A stretch of 64,000 bases of DNA. It comes from JAFIEN01 sp051859505. Its GTDB lineage: Bacteria; Pseudomonadota; Alphaproteobacteria; Rhodobacterales; Rhodobacteraceae. Under the pieces are notes generated by a model. The model had not been told where the DNA came from. It worked only from the letters and a program-made list of their open reading frames with translations, and ran no database searches. Location: the NCBI GenBank assembly GCA_051859505.1, contig JBHYFN010000012.1, positions 1 through 64,000 of the forward strand. Direction: 5' to 3'. Shown here piece after piece: positions 26,511 through 34,235 of the stretch. The stretch's first letter is position 1; every line of letters starts with the position of its first letter. The position numbers and the translations under genes were made by a program.

Positions 26511-26596
26511 GGCGCGGCCTCGCCCCGCGCCCCTTCGGAGCGGACCGCCCCGCGCAAACCGATCCCCGCGCGCGGCCTTCTGTCCGTCGCCCCGCC

Positions 26597-27697
26597 CTAG
26601 CCCGGATGGATCAGCGAGGCGAAGAGCCGGGGATCGAGGCTTTCGGCGGCGAAGGTCGGCCCCTCGGTCAGAAGGCTCACGGCATCGTGGCTGTGCAGGC
26701 TTTCCTGATGGCTGGCGATCACCCGGAAATCGCCGATCCGGGGATCGGCGCGCAGCTGTTCACAGAAGAGCCGCGCCGCATCCTCGACAAAGATCGGATT
26801 GGCGGCGTTCAGCTCGGCGAAGGCCTGTTCGTCCTCGCGCTTGACCATGACCTGCGTCTCGGTCGGGACGGCGGCGCGGGCCATGTCGATCAGGTCTTCG
26901 AACCACAGCACCTCGCCCGGCAGCACCTCGACCGAAAGCCGCGCGACCGAGCGCTGCGAATGCGGCGTGGCGAGCTGGCCGCGATACTGGCGGGCGTGCT
27001 CGGACAGTTCGAGCGAACAGGGGCAGGTCGAGGAATAGACATAGTCGAGATGCAGGATCTTCTTGCGCTGCCCGGCCTGTTCGACCAGTTCGAGGGCGAG
27101 GTCGTAATACTGGAAGCCTTCAAGGCCCGAGCGCAGCGCGCGGACCTTCATCGGGAAGCGGATGCGCATCTGGATGCGGGCGTCGAAACTCTCGAGGTCG
27201 GTCTTGTAGCTGTCGAGCGCCTCCTCGATCACCTCGAAGCTGAAGGTGCGTTCGGCATGGGCATAGAAGCTGCGCATGATGCGGCTCATGTTGATGCCCT
27301 TCTTGCCGGCCTCGAGGCTGACCGTGCCGGTGACGCTGGTTTCGAGCGTAAGGTCACCGTTCTCGCGGGTGTGAAAGCGCACCGGAAGGCGGAAATTCGA
27401 GATGCCGACATGCTGGATCTGGGTCGCCGCCCCCCGGATCAGACTTGCGGGGCCGTTCTGCAGATCGGGCATGGTGGCGCGATAGGCCGCGTCGGCGGCG
27501 AAATCCTCGGGATAGGCGCGGGCCAGGGCGGGGTAGTTCGCCACCTCCTGCCCCGGGATCAGCCGGGCGACCAGCGGATCGAGATCGGCCACTTCCTCGG
27601 GCGTCGCCTCGCCCGCCCAGCGGCGCAGCAGGGCAAGGGCCGCCTCGGCCTCGGCCCGGCTGGGTTCACGCTCGAAATCGGGTCTGTGCAGATTCAT
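26597..27697 (-). CDS. folE2: GTP cyclohydrolase FolE2
   Basis: FolE2 (type IB GTP cyclohydrolase) makes 7,8-dihydroneopterin triphosphate, the first step of folate and queuosine-precursor synthesis, and is unrelated in sequence to zinc-dependent FolE. The 366 residues show VGISNFRLPVRF, GTVSLEAGKKGINMSR and the active-site Cys region STCPCSLELSEH, then the late HQESLHSHDAV. The start at 27697 has GAAGGGCCCGAGG upstream. It is separate from the folB-folP operon and downstream of metZ on the same strand, with a long inverted repeat between. Confidence 0.94.
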   Translation of the reverse strand: MNLHRPDFEREPSRAEAEAALALLRRWAGEATPEEVADLDPLVARLIPGQEVANYPALARAYPEDFAADAAYRATMPDLQNGPASLIRGAATQIQHVGISNFRLPVRFHTRENGDLTLETSVTGTVSLEAGKKGINMSRIMRSFYAHAERTFSFEVIEEALDSYKTDLESFDARIQMRIRFPMKVRALRSGLEGFQYYDLALELVEQAGQRKKILHLDYVYSSTCPCSLELSEHARQYRGQLATPHSQRSVARLSVEVLPGEVLWFEDLIDMARAAVPTETQVMVKREDEQAFAELNAANPIFVEDAARLFCEQLRADPRIGDFRVIASHQESLHSHDAVSLLTEGPTFAAESLDPRLFASLIHPG

Positions 27698-27761
27698 CGC
27701 CTCGGGCCCTTCCCATCCAGTGCAAGGGGGAGATGGGGCAGACCGGGTCCGGATCAAGTAC

Positions 27762-27818
27762 GTAGGGTGGGCTTCAGCCCACCACTGCCCGAGGATGGTG
27801 GGCTGAAGCCCACCCTAC
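27762..27818. repeat. REP-like 23-bp inverted repeat
   Basis: Two perfect 23-bp arms (27762-27784 and 27796-27818) flank an 11-bp spacer. The arm reads GTAGGGTGGGCTTCAGCCCA followed by CCA, and is itself partly palindromic (TGGGCTTCAGCCCA). This resembles the extragenic GTAGGGTGGG... repeats dispersed in many Proteobacteria. The metZ stop codon (27815-27817) lies inside the right arm. Confidence 0.85.
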
Positions 27819-28975
27819 CCGACAAGATCGGCCAGCAGGTCTTCGGGATCTTCAAGCCCGACCGACAGCCGCACAAGACCCGGCGTGATGCCAAGCGCCT
27901 CTTTCTGATCCGCGGGCAGGCGCTGATGCGTTGTCGTGGCCGGATGCGTGGCGATCGACTTGGCATCGCCCAGGTTGTTCGAGATCGTCCAGACCTGCAG
28001 CCGGTTCAGCATCGCGAAGGCCGCCTCGCGCGAGCCGAGGTCCACCGCCAGCACCGTCCCCCCCGCGCCCATCTGCGCCATCGCCAGCGCATGTTGCGGA
28101 TGGCTTTCAAGCCCCGGATAGATCACCCGCGTGAAGCGCCCGTCCGCCGCCAGCGCCCGCGCCAGCGCCTCGGCCCCCGCGGTCTGCGCCCGCACCCGCA
28201 GATCCATCGTCTCGAGGCCCTTCAGCATCAGCCAGGCGGTGAAGGGCGACATCGCCCCGCCGGTGTGCTTCATGAAGGGCTCGACCGTCTTGCGGATGAA
28301 CTCCCGCGTGCCAAGGATCACGCCCCCCAGCGCGCGACCCTGGCCATCGACATGCTTGGTGGTGGAGTAGATCACCACATCCGCCCCCTGTTCCAGCGCG
28401 CGGCTGTAGACCGGCGTGGCAAAGACATTGTCCACCATGACCAGCGCCCCGGCCGCATGGGCCAGCCGGCTGACGGCGGCGATGTCGATCACCTGCAGCG
28501 TCGGGTTCGAGACGGTTTCGAAGAACACGGCCCTGGTCCGCGGCGTGATCGCCGCCTCCCATTGCGCCAGATCGGTGCCGTCGACAAAGCTCACCTCCAC
28601 GCCAAAGCGCGTCAGCACTTCTTCCAGCACATAAAGGCACGAGCCGAACAGCGCGCGGGACGAGACGACATGATCCCCCGCCCGCAGGCTTGCCATCAGC
28701 GCGCCGCTGACGGCGGCCATGCCGCTGGCGGTGGCGAACCCGTCCTCGGCGCCTTCAAGGGCGGCGATACGCGCCTCGAACATTGCGGTGGTGGGATTGC
28801 CGTAGCGGGCGTAGATGAACTCGTCCGGCCCCGCCTCCAGGAACCGCGCCTCGGCCGCCTCGGCCGTCTCGTAGACGAAGCCCTGCGTCAGGAAGATCGC
28901 CTCGGACACCTCGCCATACTGGCTGCGCCGGATGCCCCCATGCACGGCCTGCGTGCGCTTGCTCCACTTTGCCAT
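27815..28975 (-). CDS. metZ: O-succinylhomoserine sulfhydrylase
   Basis: MetZ uses PLP to make homocysteine directly from O-succinylhomoserine and sulfide in methionine synthesis. The 386 residues show the Cys/Met-metabolism fold: ARYGNPTTAMFEARIAALEG, the cofactor-stacking region MVDNVFATPV and the PLP-Lys motif YSTTKHVDGQGR. The C-terminal SVGLEDPEDLLADL is also typical. The gene is preceded by a SAM-II riboswitch and terminator, so expression should fall when S-adenosylmethionine is high. Its stop codon lies inside the adjacent inverted repeat. Confidence 0.95.
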   Translation of the reverse strand: MAKWSKRTQAVHGGIRRSQYGEVSEAIFLTQGFVYETAEAAEARFLEAGPDEFIYARYGNPTTAMFEARIAALEGAEDGFATASGMAAVSGALMASLRAGDHVVSSRALFGSCLYVLEEVLTRFGVEVSFVDGTDLAQWEAAITPRTRAVFFETVSNPTLQVIDIAAVSRLAHAAGALVMVDNVFATPVYSRALEQGADVVIYSTTKHVDGQGRALGGVILGTREFIRKTVEPFMKHTGGAMSPFTAWLMLKGLETMDLRVRAQTAGAEALARALAADGRFTRVIYPGLESHPQHALAMAQMGAGGTVLAVDLGSREAAFAMLNRLQVWTISNNLGDAKSIATHPATTTHQRLPADQKEALGITPGLVRLSVGLEDPEDLLADLVG

Positions 28976-29005
28976 CCCAGCCCCCTGCCCCGCCTTCGGG
29001 CAATG

Positions 29006-29035
29006 AAAAACCCCGACACCGGGAAGGTATCGGGG
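29006..29035 (-). terminator. Attenuator terminator in the metZ leader
   Basis: The minus-strand RNA forms a 10-bp stem (CCCCGATACC with GGTGTCGGGG, one G-U pair) with a 5-nt loop, followed directly by TTTTTC. It lies between the SAM-II aptamer and the metZ start at 28975. The loop and stem base CCTTCCC (29021-29027) are complementary to GGGAAGG at the aptamer's 3' edge (29046-29052), a possible antiterminator. Confidence 0.8.
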
Positions 29036-29048
29036 CCATGGGCACCCT

Positions 29049-29107
29049 TCCCCTCTTTAGCGGCATGTTTAACGTGGCCCGCAATCCGGTCGACAAATCG
29101 CCACGGT
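29049..29107 (-). ncRNA. SAM-II riboswitch aptamer
   Basis: On the minus strand, P1 is CGTGGC (29100-29105) paired with GCCACG (29073-29078). The conserved GTTAAAC follows immediately, then GCTAAA (29056-29061) and GAGGGG. This order, with an A/T-rich loop after the first P1 strand, is the SAM-II class pseudoknot known in Alphaproteobacteria upstream of metA, metX and metZ. It starts within a few bases of the predicted transcription start and is followed by an intrinsic terminator, so bound S-adenosylmethionine should stop metZ transcription. Confidence 0.88.
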
Positions 29108-29112
29108 TCCCC

Positions 29113-29140
29113 GCTTAAGCCTCCGTCCTCGGCGCGTCAA
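29113..29140 (-). promoter_or_regulatory. Candidate metZ promoter
   Basis: TTGACG (29135-29140, minus strand) and TTAAGC (29113-29118) are separated by 16 bp. The expected start of transcription falls near 29106, at the first base of the riboswitch, which supports the pair. Confidence 0.55.
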
Positions 29141-29263
29141 GCGGCCGGGGCCCTCCGGGGAGGCGCCGGGGATCTGCCGGGGGTCTGCCGGGGATGGCCG
29201 AATGGCCTTGCCCTTTCCCTCGGGTGCGCCATGCTTGAGGCGAGAAACCGGAAGGAAACGCTC

Positions 29264-29974
29264 ATGCAAGCGCCCATCGACCTCTACTACTGGCCCACGC
29301 CGAACGGCTGGAAGATCACCATCGCGCTCGAGGAGATGGGGCTGCCCTACGTGGTGCATTACGTCGATATCGGCGCGGGCGAACAGTTCGAGCCGGAGTT
29401 CCTGAAGATCGCGCCCAACAATCGCATGCCTGCCATCATCGACCCCGAGGGGCCGGACGGTGCGCCGGTCTCGATCTTCGAATCGGGCGCGATCCTGCAG
29501 TATCTGGCGCGCAAGACCGGCCGGTTCTGCGGCCCGACCGAGCGCGACAGGATCGCGGTGGACCAGTGGCTGATGTGGCAGATGGGCGGCGTGGGGCCGA
29601 TGGCCGGTCAGGCGCATCACTTCCTGCATTATGCGCCGACGATGGATCCGCCCAATGACCTGCCCTATGCCAAGGACCGCTACCGGCGCGAGGTGGGGCG
29701 GCTTTATGGTGTGCTTGACCGGCAGCTTGCGGGCAATGAATGGGTTGCGGGCGATTTCCTGTCGATTGCCGATTTCGCGATCTGGCCCTGGGCGCAAGGC
29801 TGGGAAAGGCAACAGCAGAGCCTCGAGGACAAGCCGCATTTCGCCCGCTGGCTGGCGGCGATGGCCGAGCGTCCGGCCGTGCAGCGCGGCAAGGCGGTGG
29901 GCGAAGAGCATCGCAGGGCGGGGCCGATGTCGAAGAAGGAACAGGAGGTCCTGTTCGGAAAGGCGCGCGGATAG
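29264..29974 (+). CDS. Glutathione S-transferase, YghU/YfcG type
   Basis: The 236-residue protein has a thioredoxin-fold N-terminal domain opening IDLYYWPTPNGWKITIALEE, characteristic of nu-class enzymes (YfcG, YghU). The glutathione-binding NNRMPAI and ESGAILQYLA follow, then the alpha-helical C-terminal domain (ADFAIWPWAQGW). E. coli members bind glutathione and reduce disulfides or peroxides. The start at 29264 has GAAGGAAACG upstream; the same frame is open far upstream, but that part is antisense to metZ and folE2. Confidence 0.9.
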   Translation: MQAPIDLYYWPTPNGWKITIALEEMGLPYVVHYVDIGAGEQFEPEFLKIAPNNRMPAIIDPEGPDGAPVSIFESGAILQYLARKTGRFCGPTERDRIAVDQWLMWQMGGVGPMAGQAHHFLHYAPTMDPPNDLPYAKDRYRREVGRLYGVLDRQLAGNEWVAGDFLSIADFAIWPWAQGWERQQQSLEDKPHFARWLAAMAERPAVQRGKAVGEEHRRAGPMSKKEQEVLFGKARG

Positions 29975-29999
29975 GGGCGCGGATAGGGGTTATGGCGCG

Positions 30000-30019
30000 G
30001 GGAATTTGGCCAAATTCCC
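30000..30019. repeat. Palindrome with TTTGGCCAAA core (copy 1)
   Basis: A perfect 20-bp palindrome centred on TTTGGCCAAA with GG/CC outer arms, 26 bp past the stop of the GST gene. It shares the 14-bp core AATTTGGCCAAATT with copies at 30149 and 50019. No T-run follows. Confidence 0.85.
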
Positions 30020-30148
30020 GCTCCCCCCTCCCGACACCGCACCGACGCCCCCGGTTGGCACGACAGGTCAAGCTGCGACCTCGCCCCTGGGACGCGGCCT
30101 CGTGCCGCCGTTTGAGTTTGCGGGGCAAGCCCTGCCCCCATGCGCCGA

Positions 30149-30178
30149 CCACAAGGAATTTGGCCAAATTCCTTGTGG
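30149..30178. repeat. Palindrome with TTTGGCCAAA core (copy 2)
   Basis: A perfect 30-bp palindrome with the same AATTTGGCCAAATT core and outer arms CCACAAGG/CCTTGTGG. It ends 1 bp before the stop codon of the convergent gene at 30180. Together with copy 1 it brackets a 129-bp segment in which no gene is seen. Confidence 0.88.
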
Positions 30179-30179
30179 C

Positions 30180-30593
30180 TCAGACCCCGGCGCCGGGGCA
30201 GACGAAGGGGATCGTCGCCTCCCGCACCACGTATTCCAAATCGTTGTCGGGATCGCTGGTGAACAGCGCCCTCAGTCCGTCCTCGACCCCATCCCGGGCC
30301 TTGTAGAACTGCCAGCACTGCGGCCCGGTGCCATCCTCGTAGACGAAACAGATGGTGTCTTCCTCGGGATACCAACGCCCTTCCACGCAAGCCTCGCCGA
30401 TGAAGGCCCATATCACGCGGCGGTCGGGCAGGTAGCGTTCGATCCCGTAGGGCTCTTGGCCAGAAAGCCCAAAGGTCATGGTCCGCCCCTCGACAAGGCG
30501 CTCGAAGGCATCGGCCGACAGCGGTGTTTCGGCCAGCGCCGGCATGGCCGTGACCGCAAGCGCCAGTGTCAGGGTAAGCTGAACAGGTCTCAT
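30180..30593 (-). CDS. Small exported protein of unknown function
   Basis: A 137-residue protein with a clear signal peptide (MRPVQLTLTLALAVTAMPALA) and a mature part containing four Cys (GEACVEG, DTICFVYEDGT, QCWQFYK, IPFVCPG), probably paired in the periplasm. The Trp/Tyr-rich middle (RRVIWAFIGEACVEGRWYPE) suggests a small beta-rich domain. No family is recognised. The start at 30593 is used because the signal peptide begins there. It lies 46 bp downstream of alkB on the same strand. Confidence 0.7.
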   Translation of the reverse strand: MRPVQLTLTLALAVTAMPALAETPLSADAFERLVEGRTMTFGLSGQEPYGIERYLPDRRVIWAFIGEACVEGRWYPEEDTICFVYEDGTGPQCWQFYKARDGVEDGLRALFTSDPDNDLEYVVREATIPFVCPGAGV

Positions 30594-30639
30594 GGCGCCA
30601 TCCTGCCCGAGACGCACAAGACCCGCCACCCCGGCCGCT

Positions 30640-31779
30640 TCACGGCTGCGTGCCCGCCACTGCCCCCGCCTCTGCCCCCGCTTCGGGCCGCCAGGCCTCT
30701 GCCCGCGGGTCCATCACCCGCCGCCACTGGCGCGGCCAGAGCGCGAGGCAGGCCATCACCGGCAGGCTGCGCGGCAGCATCGGAGCCGCCTCGGGCAGCC
30801 CGAGGGCCGGATAGGGGCGGCTCGGATGGGCGTGGTGGTCGGAATGGCGCGGCGCGTTCAGCATCAGCGCCGAAGACATCGGATGGCCGCTGTTCCAGCT
30901 GTGGCGCGAGGAAACCGCCTCCGGCCGCCCGTCCGGCCCCGCCCGCCGCACCAGCCCGTAATGCTGCACGTAATCCGACAGCAGCAACTGCACCTGCACG
31001 TAACCGGCCAGGCCCAGATAGAGGATCAGCCCTTTCCACCCCCCCAGCACCGCGGCGAGCAGGACAAAACCAGCGCCACCGGCGACATACAGAAGGTAAG
31101 GATGCCGCCAGACCCGGCGCCGCGCCCGGACCATCCGCGCCGTCTCGGCGCTGAGCCCCTCGAGGAAGCCGCCTTTCCAGGCGCGCAGGGCATAGCGGTG
31201 GAAACTCTCGCCCAGCCGCGCCGTGGCCGGATCCTCGCGCGTGGCCACCCGGACGTGATGCACCAGCGGATGGGCCGAGGCGTGGTGGCCGAACAGAACC
31301 GAGGTGTAGAACAGCACGCCAAGCCCCCGCCGCCAGCGCCCCGGGCGGTGGATCAGCTCATGCGCATTGGCATTGCCGACCTGCCCGAGGGTGAGGCCGA
31401 CCGCCACGAAAAGCCCCAGCTTCTCCGCTGTGGACAGCCCGCCGCCGCCCTCTGACCCGGCACCGCCACCCGGCGCGCCAAGAGCCGCGACCGTCAGGCC
31501 CAGAAGCGCGATCTGCCCCAGCGCCAGCACCACCGACAGCGCGTCGGGCGCGGGGAATTCCTCCTCCCCGCCCGCAGGCAGCACCCGGCGGACCAGCAGG
31601 TCGAGGCTCGCCGTCATCACCGTCATCCAGACCAGCCCCGCCCAGATCCAGACCCCGCTCTGCACCGCGCCCGCCATCAGAAGGCCAAGCGGCACCAGCG
31701 TGGCCACCGCAAAGGCCGCCATCGGCAGGATGCCGAAGCGCGGCAGGGGTTGCCAAGGCTGGGTTAAGGGGGTCCGCAT
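30640..31779 (-). CDS. alkB: AlkB-type alkane 1-monooxygenase
   Basis: A membrane di-iron hydroxylase of 379 residues. Several transmembrane segments are interrupted by the His boxes: HELIH (140-144), GHHASAHPLVHH (164-175) and RHSDHH (311-316), plus the conserved HYGL (273-276). AlkB hydroxylates medium-chain alkanes at the terminal carbon using electrons from rubredoxin and rubredoxin reductase; neither gene is adjacent. Family members also include fatty-acid and terpene hydroxylases, so the substrate is open. Confidence 0.85.
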   Translation of the reverse strand: MRTPLTQPWQPLPRFGILPMAAFAVATLVPLGLLMAGAVQSGVWIWAGLVWMTVMTASLDLLVRRVLPAGGEEEFPAPDALSVVLALGQIALLGLTVAALGAPGGGAGSEGGGGLSTAEKLGLFVAVGLTLGQVGNANAHELIHRPGRWRRGLGVLFYTSVLFGHHASAHPLVHHVRVATREDPATARLGESFHRYALRAWKGGFLEGLSAETARMVRARRRVWRHPYLLYVAGGAGFVLLAAVLGGWKGLILYLGLAGYVQVQLLLSDYVQHYGLVRRAGPDGRPEAVSSRHSWNSGHPMSSALMLNAPRHSDHHAHPSRPYPALGLPEAAPMLPRSLPVMACLALWPRQWRRVMDPRAEAWRPEAGAEAGAVAGTQP

Positions 31780-31965
31780 GAGGCGGATCTAGCACGTCAT
31801 TCCGCCCCCGTCACGGGGGGCGCCTGCAGCCTTCCGACGCATGATCCGAGCCTGCGGATATCGCGCCCGGGGTATCCTGCGCCCCATTGGCCTTTCAAAA
31901 CCCGGCTTTTGCCATTACCTCACAGCCTGCTCCGGTTTCGAACGGAGTTTGCTACGGGCGGGCGG

Positions 31966-33267
31966 ATGTCGTTTTTCAAGAAACTCAAGGACCGGCTCTT
32001 CACCTCGTCCTCGAAACTGGACGCGGGCCTCGAGGCCATCGTGGAAGAGGCGCCCGCGCCACAGGATGCCACTGCCCCGGACCTGCCGGCCGCGCCGGAG
32101 GGCGACGCTACTCCCGCCACCGTCCCCGAAATCAAAGCCGCCCCCGAGGCCGAAGCCGCTCCCACCGCCGAAGCCACCCGCCATGAGCCCGCGCCGTCAC
32201 CTCCGCCCGCCGCAACTGTTGCCGCGCCTCCGGTCGCGGAACCGGCGGCCCCCGCTTCTCCTGCCCCCGTCTCTCCTGCCCCCGTCTCTCCTGCCCCGGC
32301 GTCTCCTGCCCGGGCGTCTCCTGCTCCCCCGTCTCCAGACCCGCTGGCATCCGCCCCGGCCGAAGACCCCGCGCCCGCCCGCAGCGGCCTGATCGGCCGG
32401 TTCCTGCGGCGCGAGGCCGATGTGCCGCGCCGCGTGCTTGACGATGCCATGCTCGAAAGCCTCGAAGAGCTGCTGATCACCGCCGACATGGGGGTGGAGA
32501 CGGCGATGCGCGTGACCGCCAATCTGGCGCAGGGGCGGATGGGTCGGCGCCTCTCTGTGCCCGAGATCAAGGGCGCGCTGGCCGACGAGATCGCCCGCAT
32601 CATGGAACCCGTGGCCCGCCCGCTGCCGATCTATCCGAAAAAGCCGCAGGTCGTGCTTGTCGTGGGCGTCAACGGCTCGGGCAAGACCACGACCATCGGC
32701 AAGCTTGCCAGCCAGTTCCGCGCCGCCGGCAAGAGCGTGGTGATCGCCGCCGGCGACACGTTCCGCGCCGCCGCGGTCGAGCAGTTGCAGGTCTGGGGCG
32801 AACGCGCGGGCGTGCCGGTCCTGACCGCGCCCGAAGGGTCGGACCCGGCAAGCCTGGCCTTCGACGCGATGGAGCGGGCGGCGCGCGAGGGGGCCGATCT
32901 TCTCATGATCGACACGGCCGGACGGCTGCAGAACCGCGCCGACCTGATGGAGGAGCTGGCCAAGATCGTCCGCGTGATCCGCAAGAAGGATCCCGACGCG
33001 CCGCATAACACGCTTCTGGTGCTGGATGCGACGACGGGTCAGAACGCGCTGACCCAGGTCGAGATCTTTCGCAAGATCGCCGATGTCTCGGGCCTCGTGA
33101 TGACGAAACTCGACGGCACGGCCAAGGGCGGCGTGCTGGTGGCGCTGGCGGATCGTTTCGGCCTGCCGATCCATGCCATCGGCGTGGGCGAGCAGATCGA
33201 CGACCTCGCCCCCTTCGACCCCGAGGATTTCGCCCGCGCGCTGGTCGGGCTGGAGGCAACGGAATGA
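31966..33267 (+). CDS. ftsY: Signal recognition particle receptor
   Basis: FtsY docks SRP-ribosome complexes at the inner membrane. The 433 residues have an N-terminal membrane-targeting part (MSFFKKLKDRLF), a long Ala/Pro/Glu-rich A-domain, and the NG GTPase domain. That domain shows GVNGSGKTTTIGK (about 234-246), AAGDTFRAAAVEQL, DTAGR, TKLDGTAKGG and the C-terminal GVGEQIDDL. The A-domain contains a 15-bp tandem repeat giving SPAPV-like pentapeptides. It is first in an operon with an exported unknown (ATGA overlap) and yciB. Confidence 0.96.
   Translation: MSFFKKLKDRLFTSSSKLDAGLEAIVEEAPAPQDATAPDLPAAPEGDATPATVPEIKAAPEAEAAPTAEATRHEPAPSPPPAATVAAPPVAEPAAPASPAPVSPAPVSPAPASPARASPAPPSPDPLASAPAEDPAPARSGLIGRFLRREADVPRRVLDDAMLESLEELLITADMGVETAMRVTANLAQGRMGRRLSVPEIKGALADEIARIMEPVARPLPIYPKKPQVVLVVGVNGSGKTTTIGKLASQFRAAGKSVVIAAGDTFRAAAVEQLQVWGERAGVPVLTAPEGSDPASLAFDAMERAAREGADLLMIDTAGRLQNRADLMEELAKIVRVIRKKDPDAPHNTLLVLDATTGQNALTQVEIFRKIADVSGLVMTKLDGTAKGGVLVALADRFGLPIHAIGVGEQIDDLAPFDPEDFARALVGLEATE
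32255..32340 (+). repeat. 15-bp tandem repeat within ftsY
   Basis: Five near-identical 15-bp units (TCTCCTGCCCCCG-type) plus a partial unit run from 32255 and encode successive SPAP(V/A) pentapeptides in the disordered A-domain. The period is a multiple of three, so changes in copy number would keep the frame. Confidence 0.8.
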
Positions 33268-34235
33268 TGCGGAGCGCGCGCGCCCCCGGCCTTTGCGGTG
33301 GCCTTCTTGCTCTGGCGCTGGCGCTGCCCGCTACGGCAGACCCCGTGCCCGACCCTGTGCCCGACGCCGGCTGTGCCGCCGAGCTTGCCCTCCTGTCGAC
33401 CTTCGTTCCCGTCCAGGCGGAAGACCCGCCCCTTCGCCATTCCGACGGCACCTGCCGGATCGAGGCGCCGCGACTTTTGCACAGCCCCGGCACGATGAAC
33501 CCGGGCATGACCGCCGACCGGCTGATCTGGCGCAGCGCGGGCGGCGATCCTCTGGCCGATCCGCCGGTCCTGCCCACGGCGCTGTCGGGCGAGGTGGTGA
33601 ACCCGCGCAGCCTGTTCGATTTCGACGACCCGGTCTTTGACTATCTGTTCGACCGGCAGATGCGCGGCTTCGCGATCCGGGCCAGCTTCGATCTGCACCG
33701 GGACGAGGCCGCAGGGATCCTCGAGATCCGGAGCGTCGAGATCGACTTCGCGGGCGACAACAGGATCGCCCTTTCGGCGCGGATCGACGGGCTTGATCTG
33801 GCCTCGCCCGAGACCGCTCTGATCAGCGCGATGGGCGCGGGCCTGCTCGAGCTGCATCTTGACGTGACCACGCAGGGCCTGTTCGAAAGCTACCTCCTGA
33901 TGCCACTGGGCACCTCCCTTCTTGATCCATATGGCGAGGATCCGGCGCTGCAGGTCGAGCGCCTCAAGGCCGAGGCCGCCGCCCTGATCGAAACCCTGCC
34001 TCGCCCCCTCATTGACGCCGCCTCGCGCCGGTCTTTGCTGGCGCTGCTCGAGGAGTTGCCCAACCCGGCAGGCCGCCTGCGGATCTCATTCGGCGCGGAC
34101 CGGGTGTTCGGCGTCGAGCAGGCGATCGGCCTGGCCCTGTCCGGCGTCAACGGGCTGGTGCAGGGCGCCGACGGGGTGACGCGGGGCCTTGCCCTGACCG
34201 TCGACTGGCAACCCGCAAAGGACGAGGACCGATGA
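33264..34235 (+). CDS. Exported protein of unknown function, ftsY operon
   Basis: A 323-residue protein with a signal peptide (LCGGLLALALALPATA) followed by a short DPVPDPVPD repeat and a soluble domain of about 280 residues. It alternates strand-like segments (IRASFDLH, ILEIRSVEIDF, RIALSARIDGL, LELHLDVTTQG) with a helical part near 240-300. No family is recognised. Its start overlaps the ftsY stop and its stop overlaps the yciB start (ATGA on both sides), so all three are co-translated. A link to the cell envelope is plausible from its neighbours. Confidence 0.7.
   Translation: MMRSARAPGLCGGLLALALALPATADPVPDPVPDAGCAAELALLSTFVPVQAEDPPLRHSDGTCRIEAPRLLHSPGTMNPGMTADRLIWRSAGGDPLADPPVLPTALSGEVVNPRSLFDFDDPVFDYLFDRQMRGFAIRASFDLHRDEAAGILEIRSVEIDFAGDNRIALSARIDGLDLASPETALISAMGAGLLELHLDVTTQGLFESYLLMPLGTSLLDPYGEDPALQVERLKAEAAALIETLPRPLIDAASRRSLLALLEELPNPAGRLRISFGADRVFGVEQAIGLALSGVNGLVQGADGVTRGLALTVDWQPAKDEDR

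Noticed and set aside
26606..29263. Plus-strand open frame running into the GST gene, over 1100 codons in total
   Set aside because: The part before 29264 is antisense to folE2, metZ and the SAM-II riboswitch; only the GST portion has motifs and a ribosome site.
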